In this document: positions 52,540 through 61,804 of the stretch, piece after piece | Position numbering within the stretch: position 1 is the first letter of the stretch | How the letters are laid out: the number at the start of each line of letters is the position of its first letter | Assembly (NCBI RefSeq): GCF_037479095.1 | Contig: NZ_JBBGZW010000001.1 | Location: 4,030,001-4,094,000, forward strand | Direction: 5' to 3' | Source of the DNA: Pantoea nemavictus | GTDB lineage: Bacteria > Pseudomonadota > Gammaproteobacteria > Enterobacterales > Enterobacteriaceae | Length of the DNA: 64,000 bases | Translations under genes and position numbers: made by a program | The notes under the pieces: generated by a model | Told to the model about the DNA's origin: nothing | Databases searched by the model: none | Seen by the model: the letters and a program-made list of their open reading frames with translations, nothing else

Positions 52540-53828
52540 AACACCTACTTAGTGCGGTAGCGATCGCCATGCTGCTCAGTGGCTGTGACGACGGGGCGCT
52601 GATCGATCCGCAAAAGCAAATCGGTCCCAATCCTGAGCTGCCGCAGGCGCAGAACTTCTTTATGCCACCGATGCAAGTACCGGAAGGCACGCCGTGGAAA
52701 ACCGGGGAAATGCCGAAAGTGGCGGAGGGTTTAAAGATCGAAAAGATCGCCGAAAACCTGCAGCATCCACGTCAGGTATTGGTGCTGCCTAATAATGATG
52801 TGCTGGTGGCGGAATCCAATGGCATGCCGAAACCGACCACCGCGCCGAAGCAGCTAATTATGGGCATTGTGCAGAAAGCCTCAGGCAAAGGCGGCGAGGG
52901 CGGCAATCGCATCACGCTGCTGCGCAACGTTAACGGCAAATGGGAGCAGCATCGCTTTATCGATAACCTGACGGCGCCGTTTGGCATGCAGCTGGTGGGG
53001 AATACCTTATATGTGGCGAACGCCGATAGCCTGGTGAAGTTCCCTTACGAAACCGGGCAAACCGAGATTCGTACGCCGCCGGTGGAAGTCACCGAGTTGC
53101 CGGGTGGTCCGATTAACCATCACTGGACTAAATCACTGCTCGCCAGCCCGGATGGCAGCAAGCTGTATGTGGGGGTGGGATCCAACAGTAACGTAACGGA
53201 AAACGGCATTGGCGAAGAGTATCGCCGCGCGGCGGTGCTGGAAGTGGATGCGGCGAGCGGTGCCAGCCGGATCTATGCCAGCGGCCTGCGCAATCCTACC
53301 GGCTTACAGTGGGAGCCACAGAGCGGCAAGCTGTGGGCTATCGTCAATGAGCGTGACGAGATTGGTTCCGATCTGGTTCCGGATTACATGACCTCGGTGC
53401 AGGACAAAGGCTTCTACGGCTGGCCGTACAGCTATTATGGTCAGCACGTAGATGAGCGCGCCCAACCGCAAAGGCCGGATTTGGTGGAGAAGGCCATCAA
53501 GCCGGATTACGCACTGAGCTCGCATGTCGCACCGCTCGGCCTGTTGTTCTATGGCGCGGATAACATGCCGCAGTATCGTGGCGGGGCGTTTATCAGCGAG
53601 CATGGTAGCTGGAACCGTACGCCGCTTAATGGCTATCAGGTGGTGTGGGTGAAATTCGAGAACGGTAAACCGGTGGGGCAGCCGCAGCCGGTGGTGACGG
53701 GCTTCCTCACCGACGATCAGAAGCAGGTGCGCGGTTTACCGGTCGGTTTAGCTACCGATCGCCAGGGCGGCGTGTTGATTGCCGATGATGCGGGTAATAC
53801 TATCTGGCGCATCAGTTCCGCGCGGTAA
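52536..53828 (+). CDS. PQQ-type sugar dehydrogenase (sorbosone/aldose dehydrogenase family), lipoprotein
   Basis: Exported beta-propeller enzyme of 430 residues with a lipobox (LLSGC, Cys17). Soluble glucose/sorbosone dehydrogenase features are LQHPRQVLVLPNNDVLVAES, YASGLRNPTGLQWEPQSGKL, WAIVNERDEIGSDLVPDYMT and RGGAFISEHGSWNRTPLNGY. The family oxidises aldoses with PQQ. The pqq operon and pqqU in the same window strengthen the cofactor assignment. It is coupled to a DUF2231 membrane gene and ends at a strong bidirectional terminator. Substrate unproven. Confidence 0.86.
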   Translation: MKHLLSAVAIAMLLSGCDDGALIDPQKQIGPNPELPQAQNFFMPPMQVPEGTPWKTGEMPKVAEGLKIEKIAENLQHPRQVLVLPNNDVLVAESNGMPKPTTAPKQLIMGIVQKASGKGGEGGNRITLLRNVNGKWEQHRFIDNLTAPFGMQLVGNTLYVANADSLVKFPYETGQTEIRTPPVEVTELPGGPINHHWTKSLLASPDGSKLYVGVGSNSNVTENGIGEEYRRAAVLEVDAASGASRIYASGLRNPTGLQWEPQSGKLWAIVNERDEIGSDLVPDYMTSVQDKGFYGWPYSYYGQHVDERAQPQRPDLVEKAIKPDYALSSHVAPLGLLFYGADNMPQYRGGAFISEHGSWNRTPLNGYQVVWVKFENGKPVGQPQPVVTGFLTDDQKQVRGLPVGLATDRQGGVLIADDAGNTIWRISSAR

Positions 53829-53843
53829 TTAAACGCCGGCAAT

Positions 53844-53879
53844 AAAAAAGGATTTGGCAGTAAAGCCAAATCCTTTTTT
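53844..53879. terminator. Bidirectional terminator (dehydrogenase and antisense RNA)
   Basis: AAAAAAGGATTTGGC, a 6-nt loop and GCCAAATCCTTTTTT give a 15-bp stem. T-tracts are present on both strands, so it ends the dehydrogenase mRNA (+) and the IstR-like RNA (-). Confidence 0.9.
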
Positions 53880-53938
53880 TTATGTTCGCTAATCGGCTGG
53901 TAACCGCGCCGCGAACGGGGTGCTCAGCACTCCTCACA
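53844..53938 (-). ncRNA. istR: IstR-like antisense sRNA of the TisB-type toxin
   Basis: Predicted RNA of about 95 nt on the minus strand. Its promoter has -35 TTGAAA (53968-53973), exactly 17 bp spacing and -10 TATTAT (53945-53950), so transcription should begin near 53938. Its first 17 nt (53938 to 53922) are perfectly complementary to the toxin mRNA leader at 54117-54133. A GTTCGC/GCGAAC stem-loop (53885-53917) and the strong terminator follow. Position, orientation and 5'-end pairing copy E. coli IstR-1. No expression data are available, so this is a prediction. Confidence 0.75.
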
Positions 53939-54133
53939 CCCGCGATAATAAAATGTGCGGCGAGATATTTCAAGTTTTGCCATAATACTGTATGGTTATA
54001 CAGGTGTTGAGTGACGGGCGAAGCCTCATTGTTTTGCTGATGACTCCAGGGGCGCGGATAGTCAAATCCCGGCAGGTTTCAGGTGGTGCTGGCCTGTGGC
54101 TTCCACAATGAGAGCCGCTCAGCACTCCTCACA
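53922..54133. repeat. 17-bp direct repeat pairing sRNA with toxin leader
   Basis: GCTCAGCACTCCTCACA occurs at 53922-53938 and at 54117-54133. The first copy is the template for the sRNA 5' end and the second lies in the toxin mRNA leader, giving perfect trans complementarity. Confidence 0.85.
53988..54003 (+). promoter_or_regulatory. LexA box of the TisB-type toxin gene
   Basis: CTGTATGGTTATACAG is a perfect CTGT-N8-ACAG SOS box, embedded in AT-rich flanks. It lies 210 bp upstream of the toxin start and 15 bp from the -35 of the divergent sRNA, so toxin transcription should be induced by DNA damage. Confidence 0.9.
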
Positions 54134-54188
54134 ATTGTGCTTAGGCGGCCGGCGGGTGGAGTCAAAGCCTCGGCAGCTGAACGGCGCG

Positions 54189-54203
54189 CTCCTCTCAGAG
54201 GAG
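54189..54203 (+). promoter_or_regulatory. Hairpin occluding the toxin ribosome site
   Basis: CTCCTC, TCA loop and GAGGAG pair perfectly. The right arm is the Shine-Dalgarno sequence of the TisB-like frame, so initiation would be blocked unless the leader is remodelled, as in E. coli tisB. Confidence 0.7.
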
Positions 54204-54213
54204 AAGGAAAGTG

Positions 54214-54303
54214 ATGGAAATTGTTCGATTGCTGCTGGACATCGTCCGCATCATTCTTCAAATCATCGTTGCCCTTATGCAACTGACCGGTCAGGCGCAC
54301 TGA
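54214..54303 (+). CDS. tisB: TisB-like SOS-induced membrane toxin (type I toxin)
   Basis: Hydrophobic peptide of 29 residues. The core LDIVRIILQIIVALMQL aligns with E. coli TisB VDIAILILKLIVAALQL, with Asp, Ile, Val, Ala, Gln and Leu in register. Such peptides insert into the inner membrane, collapse the proton gradient and promote persistence. Shine-Dalgarno GAGGAGAAGGA precedes the ATG at 54214 (an in-frame GTG at 54211 is possible). A LexA box upstream, a ~200-nt structured leader, a divergent complementary sRNA and a terminator at 54320 complete the tisB/istR layout. The peptide is divergent enough that automatic annotation would probably miss it. Confidence 0.82.
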   Translation: MEIVRLLLDIVRIILQIIVALMQLTGQAH

Positions 54304-54319
54304 CCGGAACTTGAAACAA

Positions 54320-54346
54320 GGCGGAGCTCACCCCTCCGCCTTTTTT
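54320..54346 (+). terminator. Terminator of the tisB-like gene
   Basis: GGCGGAG, a 7-nt loop, CTCCGCC and TTTTTT follow the toxin stop codon by 16 bp. Confidence 0.9.
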
Positions 54347-54421
54347 CGTGCTGTGTCAAAACGCCCTGCGGTGAAAGACGCTACTATCCTCAACACATTA
54401 TGCAATGTGAGGAGGTAAACG

Positions 54422-55804
54422 ATGGCGATCGCGCTTGGCTGCGTCACCGAGCCAGTGAAGTTCACAGGGGTAGAAGCAGTCGTTCTCTCTGATGAGACCC
54501 TGCTGGAACGAAAACACACCTTGTTGAACGCAATGAAACAGCACGGTTTTGACACGCTGGTCATCTACGCGGACAAGGAACACGGCAGCAATTTCGAATA
54601 TCTCACCGGATTTATACCGCGTTTCGAAGAGGGGCTACTGCTGCTGGACAAGTCCGGGCACGCCACGTTGGTGCTGGGTAACGAAAACCTGAAAATGGCA
54701 CGTTTCTCGCGCATTGAGGCCACGCTGGCTCACTCGCCGTACTTCTCGCTGCCTAATCAGCCGATGGATAATGAAGTGCCGCTGGAAACGCTTTTCAAGG
54801 ACGCGGGGCTGGACAGCAGCAATAAAGTCGGTCTGATTGGCTGGAAAATGTTCACGCCAGCCGCCGGCAATGGCCGCGCGATGTTCGATTTACCCTACTT
54901 CATTGTCGACGCGATTAAGCGCACGCTCAAAGATGACGCGGTGTTAGAAAATGCCATCCCTTTGTTAATTGGTGATAACGGCGCACGTACCCGCTGCAAT
55001 GCCAATGAAATCGCGCATTACGAATATGGTGCCAATCTCGCTTCCAACTGTATGCTGGACGCGCTTAATGCGATTGAAGTTGGCGTGCGTGAAACCGAGT
55101 TGGGCGCGTTACTTACCGCTGAAGGGCAGTACAACACCGTGGTGACCATCGCGGCCACCGGCACGCGTTTCGAAAACGCGAATCTTTATCCCAGCGCGAA
55201 AACCGTGCGGCGCGGCGATCCGCTCTCCCTGACCACCGCCTACAAAGGTGGCCTTTCCAGCCGCAGCGGTTTCGTGATTGCCAGTGAAAGTGAGTTGCCA
55301 GCAACCCAGCAGGATTATCTCGATCGCATCGCCAAACCCTATTTCTCGGCGGTGGTGAGCTGGCTGGAGACGATTCACGTCGGCATGCGCGGCGGCGCGC
55401 TTTACCAGCTGATCGAACAGGTTTTGCCTAAAGCGCGTTTTGGCTGGCACCTGAATCCCGGCCATCTGGTGGCGGATGAAGAGTGGATGTCGTCGCCGAT
55501 TTATCGCGGTTCCACTGAACTCCTGAAAAGCGGCATGATGCTACAAATTGATATCATCCCGTCCGTGCCGGGCTACAACGGTGCCAGCGCCGAAGAGTGC
55601 GTGGTGCTGGCCGATGCGGCACTGCAGGCGACGATTCGCCACGCCTATCCGGCGCTGTGGCAGCGTATCGAAACGCGTCGTGAGTATCTGCGCGCGGAGA
55701 TCGGTATCCAGCTAAGCGATGACGTTTTGCCACTGTCAAATACCGTGGCTTATTTAAGGCCGTTCTTCCTGGCCAGGCAGCTTGCGCTGAAAATGGAACG
55801 TTAA
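54422..55804 (+). CDS. M24-family (prolidase-like) protein with altered metal site
   Basis: Protein of 460 residues with the creatinase/prolidase N-terminal domain (KQHGFDTLVIYADKEHGSNF, EYLTGF) and a pita-bread domain. The C-terminal His/Glu ligands may persist (GWHLNPGHLV and GYNGASAEECVVLAD). The usual two Asp ligands are missing, because GDPLSLTTAYKGGLSSRSGF has Thr and Ser there. It may thus be a non-peptidase member. GGAGG precedes the ATG. A LysR gene faces it tail to tail. Function unknown. Confidence 0.75.
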   Translation: MAIALGCVTEPVKFTGVEAVVLSDETLLERKHTLLNAMKQHGFDTLVIYADKEHGSNFEYLTGFIPRFEEGLLLLDKSGHATLVLGNENLKMARFSRIEATLAHSPYFSLPNQPMDNEVPLETLFKDAGLDSSNKVGLIGWKMFTPAAGNGRAMFDLPYFIVDAIKRTLKDDAVLENAIPLLIGDNGARTRCNANEIAHYEYGANLASNCMLDALNAIEVGVRETELGALLTAEGQYNTVVTIAATGTRFENANLYPSAKTVRRGDPLSLTTAYKGGLSSRSGFVIASESELPATQQDYLDRIAKPYFSAVVSWLETIHVGMRGGALYQLIEQVLPKARFGWHLNPGHLVADEEWMSSPIYRGSTELLKSGMMLQIDIIPSVPGYNGASAEECVVLADAALQATIRHAYPALWQRIETRREYLRAEIGIQLSDDVLPLSNTVAYLRPFFLARQLALKMER

Positions 55805-55823
55805 TCTTCCACGATCGAAGCCA

Positions 55824-56732
<909 letters not shown>

Positions 56733-56743
56733 CTATAACGGCA

Positions 56744-57520
56744 TCAATTATTAGGATTGCTGGCGACATACAGCGGCCAGGATTCGAACAGGTAACCATC
56801 AAAATCAATATCATCGACGTCAGAGAATTCCAGCAGGCGTTGTTTCACATTCTCAAGGTGCTGCCACATCGCCTGTTTGGCCGCGCGCGCGTCTTTTTTG
56901 ATCAGCGTGGCGAGAATTTTCTTGTGATCGTCGAGCCACTGTTTGCGGTAATTGTTGTTGACCAGATGGCGATGCAGCTGGCTCCACATCACGTTGTCTT
57001 CACGCCACTGCCAGGATTGCTTAAACAGCTCAACCAGCATGCTGTTGTGCGTGGCTTCGGCAATCGCCAGATGGAAGTTGCGATCGCCATTTTCACTTTG
57101 GTTGACCGCGCCAGAGGCGAGCTCTTTCTCTTCCAGCTCCAGCGCCTGACGCATTTTCATGATGTCTTCACGCGTCGCCTGCAGTGCGGCGAATTCAGCG
57201 ATGTTGCTCTCCAGCAGCTGACGCGCCTGCAGCATCTCAAACGGTCCGGCATCATTGCTGGCTTTGTGCTGCGGAGCCGGTGGCTGCGGCGAGTCGTGAA
57301 TCACGTAGATTCCCGCGCCACGACGCACCTCGATTAAGCCTTCCAGCTCCAGCATGATCAGCGCTTCACGCACCAGCGTACGCGTCACATCCAGCAGCGC
57401 CGCGAGCTCACGCTCCGGTGGCAACCGTTGGCCCACCGCATACTGTTTTTGCGAGATCATCTGACGGAGCATTTCCCCGACTTCCTGATAGGGACGCTGT
57501 GCTGAAGTTTGCGTTTTCAT
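56744..57520 (-). CDS. uxuR: GntR-family hexuronate regulator UxuR
   Basis: Repressor of 258 residues. The GntR winged helix is RLPPERELAALLDVTRTLVR, EALIMLELEGLIEVRRGAGI, and the FCD ligand domain is ARQLLESNIAEFAALQATRE. Most of the length matches E. coli UxuR, including KKDARAAKQAMWQHLENVKQ. It should sense fructuronate or related hexuronate intermediates and control the uxuA-uxaC operon upstream and the divergent transporter. Candidate operators lie at 60278-60291 and 60384-60395. Confidence 0.9.
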   Translation of the reverse strand: MKTQTSAQRPYQEVGEMLRQMISQKQYAVGQRLPPERELAALLDVTRTLVREALIMLELEGLIEVRRGAGIYVIHDSPQPPAPQHKASNDAGPFEMLQARQLLESNIAEFAALQATREDIMKMRQALELEEKELASGAVNQSENGDRNFHLAIAEATHNSMLVELFKQSWQWREDNVMWSQLHRHLVNNNYRKQWLDDHKKILATLIKKDARAAKQAMWQHLENVKQRLLEFSDVDDIDFDGYLFESWPLYVASNPNN

Positions 57521-57641
57521 CGTGTTAGTTATCTTTGCGTTAAGGGATGCATAACCTCTGCTACTGCCAGGTCAGAGACGCGCACTATAGCATAGCGATT
57601 AAGAATCGGCCTGGTCATGGCGTGCAATGACCAGGCTGCCA

Positions 57642-59056
<1,415 letters not shown>

Positions 59057-59057
<1 letters not shown>

Positions 59058-60259
59058 TACTCGGCTCCCTGAGTTGGCTCGCTAAAATAGGCGCGGTGGA
59101 TCGCCAGCTCAACGCCGCGAATTTCAGCCAGCCCTTTCAGTCGACCAATCGCCGAGTAGCCAGGATTGGTTTTCTTTTTCAGGTCATCCAGCATTTGGTG
59201 GCCGTGATCGGGACGCATCGGAATTAAATCATGCTGGCCTGCGGCTTTACGCCGCTGCTCCTCTTCGGCAATCGCCTTAATCACCGCAAACATATCGACA
59301 TCGCCAGCTAAATGCGCGGCTTCGTGGAAGCTGTTGGGATTCGCTTCACGTTTGGTAGAGCGCAGATGTGCGAAGTAGATACGCGGGCCAAAGCGTTGCA
59401 CCATGCCGGCCAGATCATTCTCTGCCAGCACCCCGTACGAACCGGTACACAGGGTAAAACCGTTGGCCGGGCTGCTGACGGTATCAATCATCCACTGCAG
59501 ATCGTCAGCGTTAGAGACGATGCGCGGCAAGCCGAGAATCGGGCGCGGTGGATCGTCCGGATGTACCGCCATGCGCACGCCCACCTCTTCGGCAACCGCA
59601 ATAATCGCGCGCAGGAAGGTGGCAAAATTCTCCCGTAGCTCAGCCTTACCGATGCCGTCATAACGCGCCAGCTGGGCGCGGAATTGGTCGAGGGTATAAC
59701 CCTCTTCGGCGCCGGGTAAGCCGGCAATAATGTTGCGCACCAGGCGGTCACGATGTTCTTGACTCATCTGGCTAAAACGCTCGGCAGCCTCAGCAATCTC
59801 TTCGGCACTGTAGTCCTGCTCCGCGCCCGCGCGTTGCAGAATGTGCAGTTCAAACACCGCGAACTCAATCTGATCGAAGCGCAGCGCTTTGGCCCCATCG
59901 GGCAGCAGATACTCAAGGTCGGTGCGCGTCCAGTCGAGAATCGGCATGAAGTTGTAGCACACGGTGGTGATGCCGCACTGCGCCAGATTACGCAGCGACT
60001 GCTGATAATTGCTGATCCAGTGCTGGCAGCGACCACTGCCGGTTTTGATCTCTTCGTGAATCGGCACGCTTTCCACCACCGACCAGACCAATCCAGCGGC
60101 TTCCACCAGCGCCTTACGCTGCATGATTTCGTCAACTGTCCACACTTCGCCATTGGGAATGTGATGGAGCGCCGTGACGATGCCGGTGGCGCCCGCCTGG
60201 CGCGCATCGGCCAGAGAGACAGGATCGTTCGGGCCATACCAGCGCCAGGTCTGCTTCAT
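59057..60259 (-). CDS. uxuA: Mannonate dehydratase UxuA
   Basis: Dehydratase of 400 residues converting D-mannonate to 2-keto-3-deoxygluconate. The barrel begins [20 protein letters not shown], with metal-site regions [20 protein letters not shown] and [20 protein letters not shown]. First gene of uxuA-uxaC-uxuR. Mannonate oxidoreductase UxuB, needed between UxaC and UxuA, is not in the window. Confidence 0.95.
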
Positions 60260-60277
60260 GTTGTTACCTCACTCATT

Positions 60278-60291
60278 ATTGGTTGACCAAT
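60278..60291. promoter_or_regulatory. UxuR/ExuR-type operator 1
   Basis: ATTGGTTGACCAAT is a perfect palindrome fitting the enterobacterial ExuR/UxuR core TTGGTNNACCAA. It lies 19 bp upstream of the uxuA start codon. Confidence 0.8.
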
Positions 60292-60383
60292 ATTATCTTT
60301 AGCGCGTTTCATTATGACTTTATCACGCCACTTCCACGTAAAACTCTGCTCTTTGTCGGGTTAAGTCAACCTGGTCGATGATT

Positions 60384-60395
60384 TTGGTTAACCAG
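60384..60395. promoter_or_regulatory. UxuR/ExuR-type operator 2
   Basis: TTGGTTAACCAG matches the same core with one mismatch. Its centre is 105 bp from operator 1 and about 93 bp before the transporter start, so one regulator dimer pair could control both directions. Confidence 0.7.
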
Positions 60396-60488
60396 ATCAC
60401 AGATGCTGCATCAAGCTGGCGACCACTTTTCGCAACTGTGTTTCACTCCTGGCGGATAGTTAGCAATGACTGATAAATGGAGAAGCCG

Positions 60489-61790
60489 ATGAACCGCAGT
60501 TTGAATCCAGGGATAACCGCCGCAGGCAGCAAACGCACCTTGCGTAATTTGCGCTGGTGGGTGTTGGTGCTGTTCTTAGCGGGCGTTACGGTTAACTACA
60601 TCACCCGTAACTCGCTAGGCCTGCTGGCACCGGAACTCAAAACCAGCCTCAATATCACCACCGAACAATATTCATGGATCGTCGGCGCGTTCCAGCTGGC
60701 GTATACCTTCTTTCAACCGATTTGCGGCTGGTTGATCGATGTCATCGGCCTGAAGGTTGGCTTCCTGGTCTGCGCCACGATTTGGGCTGTCGCCTGTTTG
60801 TTCCACGCCGGCGCGGCAAGTTGGGTGCACCTGGCAATTCTGCGCTTTGTCATGGGCGGCGCCGAAGCCGCTGCCACACCGGCTAACGCCAAGGTGATTG
60901 GCGAATGGTTCCCGAAAAAAGAGCGTCCGATTGCTGCCGGATGGGCCGGTGTGGGTTTCTCCCTGGGCGCGATGCTGGCCCCGCCGATTATCTACTTCGC
61001 ACATGCCTCGTTTGGCTGGCAGGGTGCGTTCCTGTTCACCGGCTGCCTGGCGCTCGGATGGGTGGTGCTGTGGTGGCTGTTGTATCGCGATCCAGAGCAG
61101 CATCCCAATCTGCAGGCGTCTGAACTGGAATTTATTCGTCAGGACAACGAACCACCGGCGGTAAAACTGCCGTTCTTTACTGCGCTGAAAACCGTGTCAA
61201 AAAACAAGCGTTTCTACGGCATCGCCGTTCCCGCCTTTATGGCCGAGCCTGCGTGGGGGGTGCTGAGCTTCTGGGTACCGCTCTATCTGGCAAAAGAGCT
61301 GGGCATGGACCTGAAACAGATCGCCATGTTCGCCTGGCTGCCATTCCTCGCGGCAGATTTAGGCAGCGCCGCCAGCGGTTATCTGACGCGCCTTTACACC
61401 AAAATTTTTGGCTTTACCCAGGTTAACTCGGTGGTAGCGAGTTCGGTAACCGGCGCATTCCTGATGCTGTCGCTGGCGATGGTGGCGGTCACCAAAGATC
61501 CTTACGTGGCCATTGCGCTGATCTCAATTGGCGGTTTCGGTCACCAAATCATCTCCTGCATGCTGAGCGCGCTGGTGGTAGAGAAGTTTGATAAAGGGCA
61601 AATGGCGACGGTCAACGGCATGCGCGGCTCATTCGCCTGGATCTCCAGCTTCCTGTTTTCGCTGCTGATCGGCGTCACCGCCGACACCATTGGTTTTAAT
61701 CCCTTGTTCGTCGCCATGGGCTTCTTTGACCTGATTGGCGCGGTATTCCTGATTGCTTTTATTGCTGAACGTCGCGCACAGCGCGCCTGA
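60489..61790 (+). CDS. Hexuronate MFS transporter, ExuT-like
   Basis: Inner-membrane symporter of 433 residues of the anion:cation symporter (ACS) family. It has 12 hydrophobic segments, with WVLVLFLAGVTVNYITRNSL at the start, APELKTSLNITTEQYSWIVG after helix 1 and GGAEAAATPANAKVIGEWFP, the ExuT/GudP hallmark. The ATG at 60489 has GGAG 6 nt upstream; ATG 60477 has none. Divergent from uxuA and between UxuR-type operators, it should import glucuronate or galacturonate. The GH31 gene follows after 14 bp. Confidence 0.88.
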   Translation: MNRSLNPGITAAGSKRTLRNLRWWVLVLFLAGVTVNYITRNSLGLLAPELKTSLNITTEQYSWIVGAFQLAYTFFQPICGWLIDVIGLKVGFLVCATIWAVACLFHAGAASWVHLAILRFVMGGAEAAATPANAKVIGEWFPKKERPIAAGWAGVGFSLGAMLAPPIIYFAHASFGWQGAFLFTGCLALGWVVLWWLLYRDPEQHPNLQASELEFIRQDNEPPAVKLPFFTALKTVSKNKRFYGIAVPAFMAEPAWGVLSFWVPLYLAKELGMDLKQIAMFAWLPFLAADLGSAASGYLTRLYTKIFGFTQVNSVVASSVTGAFLMLSLAMVAVTKDPYVAIALISIGGFGHQIISCMLSALVVEKFDKGQMATVNGMRGSFAWISSFLFSLLIGVTADTIGFNPLFVAMGFFDLIGAVFLIAFIAERRAQRA

Positions 61791-61804
61791 AAAAGTAGGT
61801 AACG

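Noticed and set aside
54096..54314. 72-codon frame overlapping the TisB-like gene, as a possible TisA
   Set aside because: No good ribosome site and polar low-information sequence. E. coli TisA is itself not needed for toxicity.
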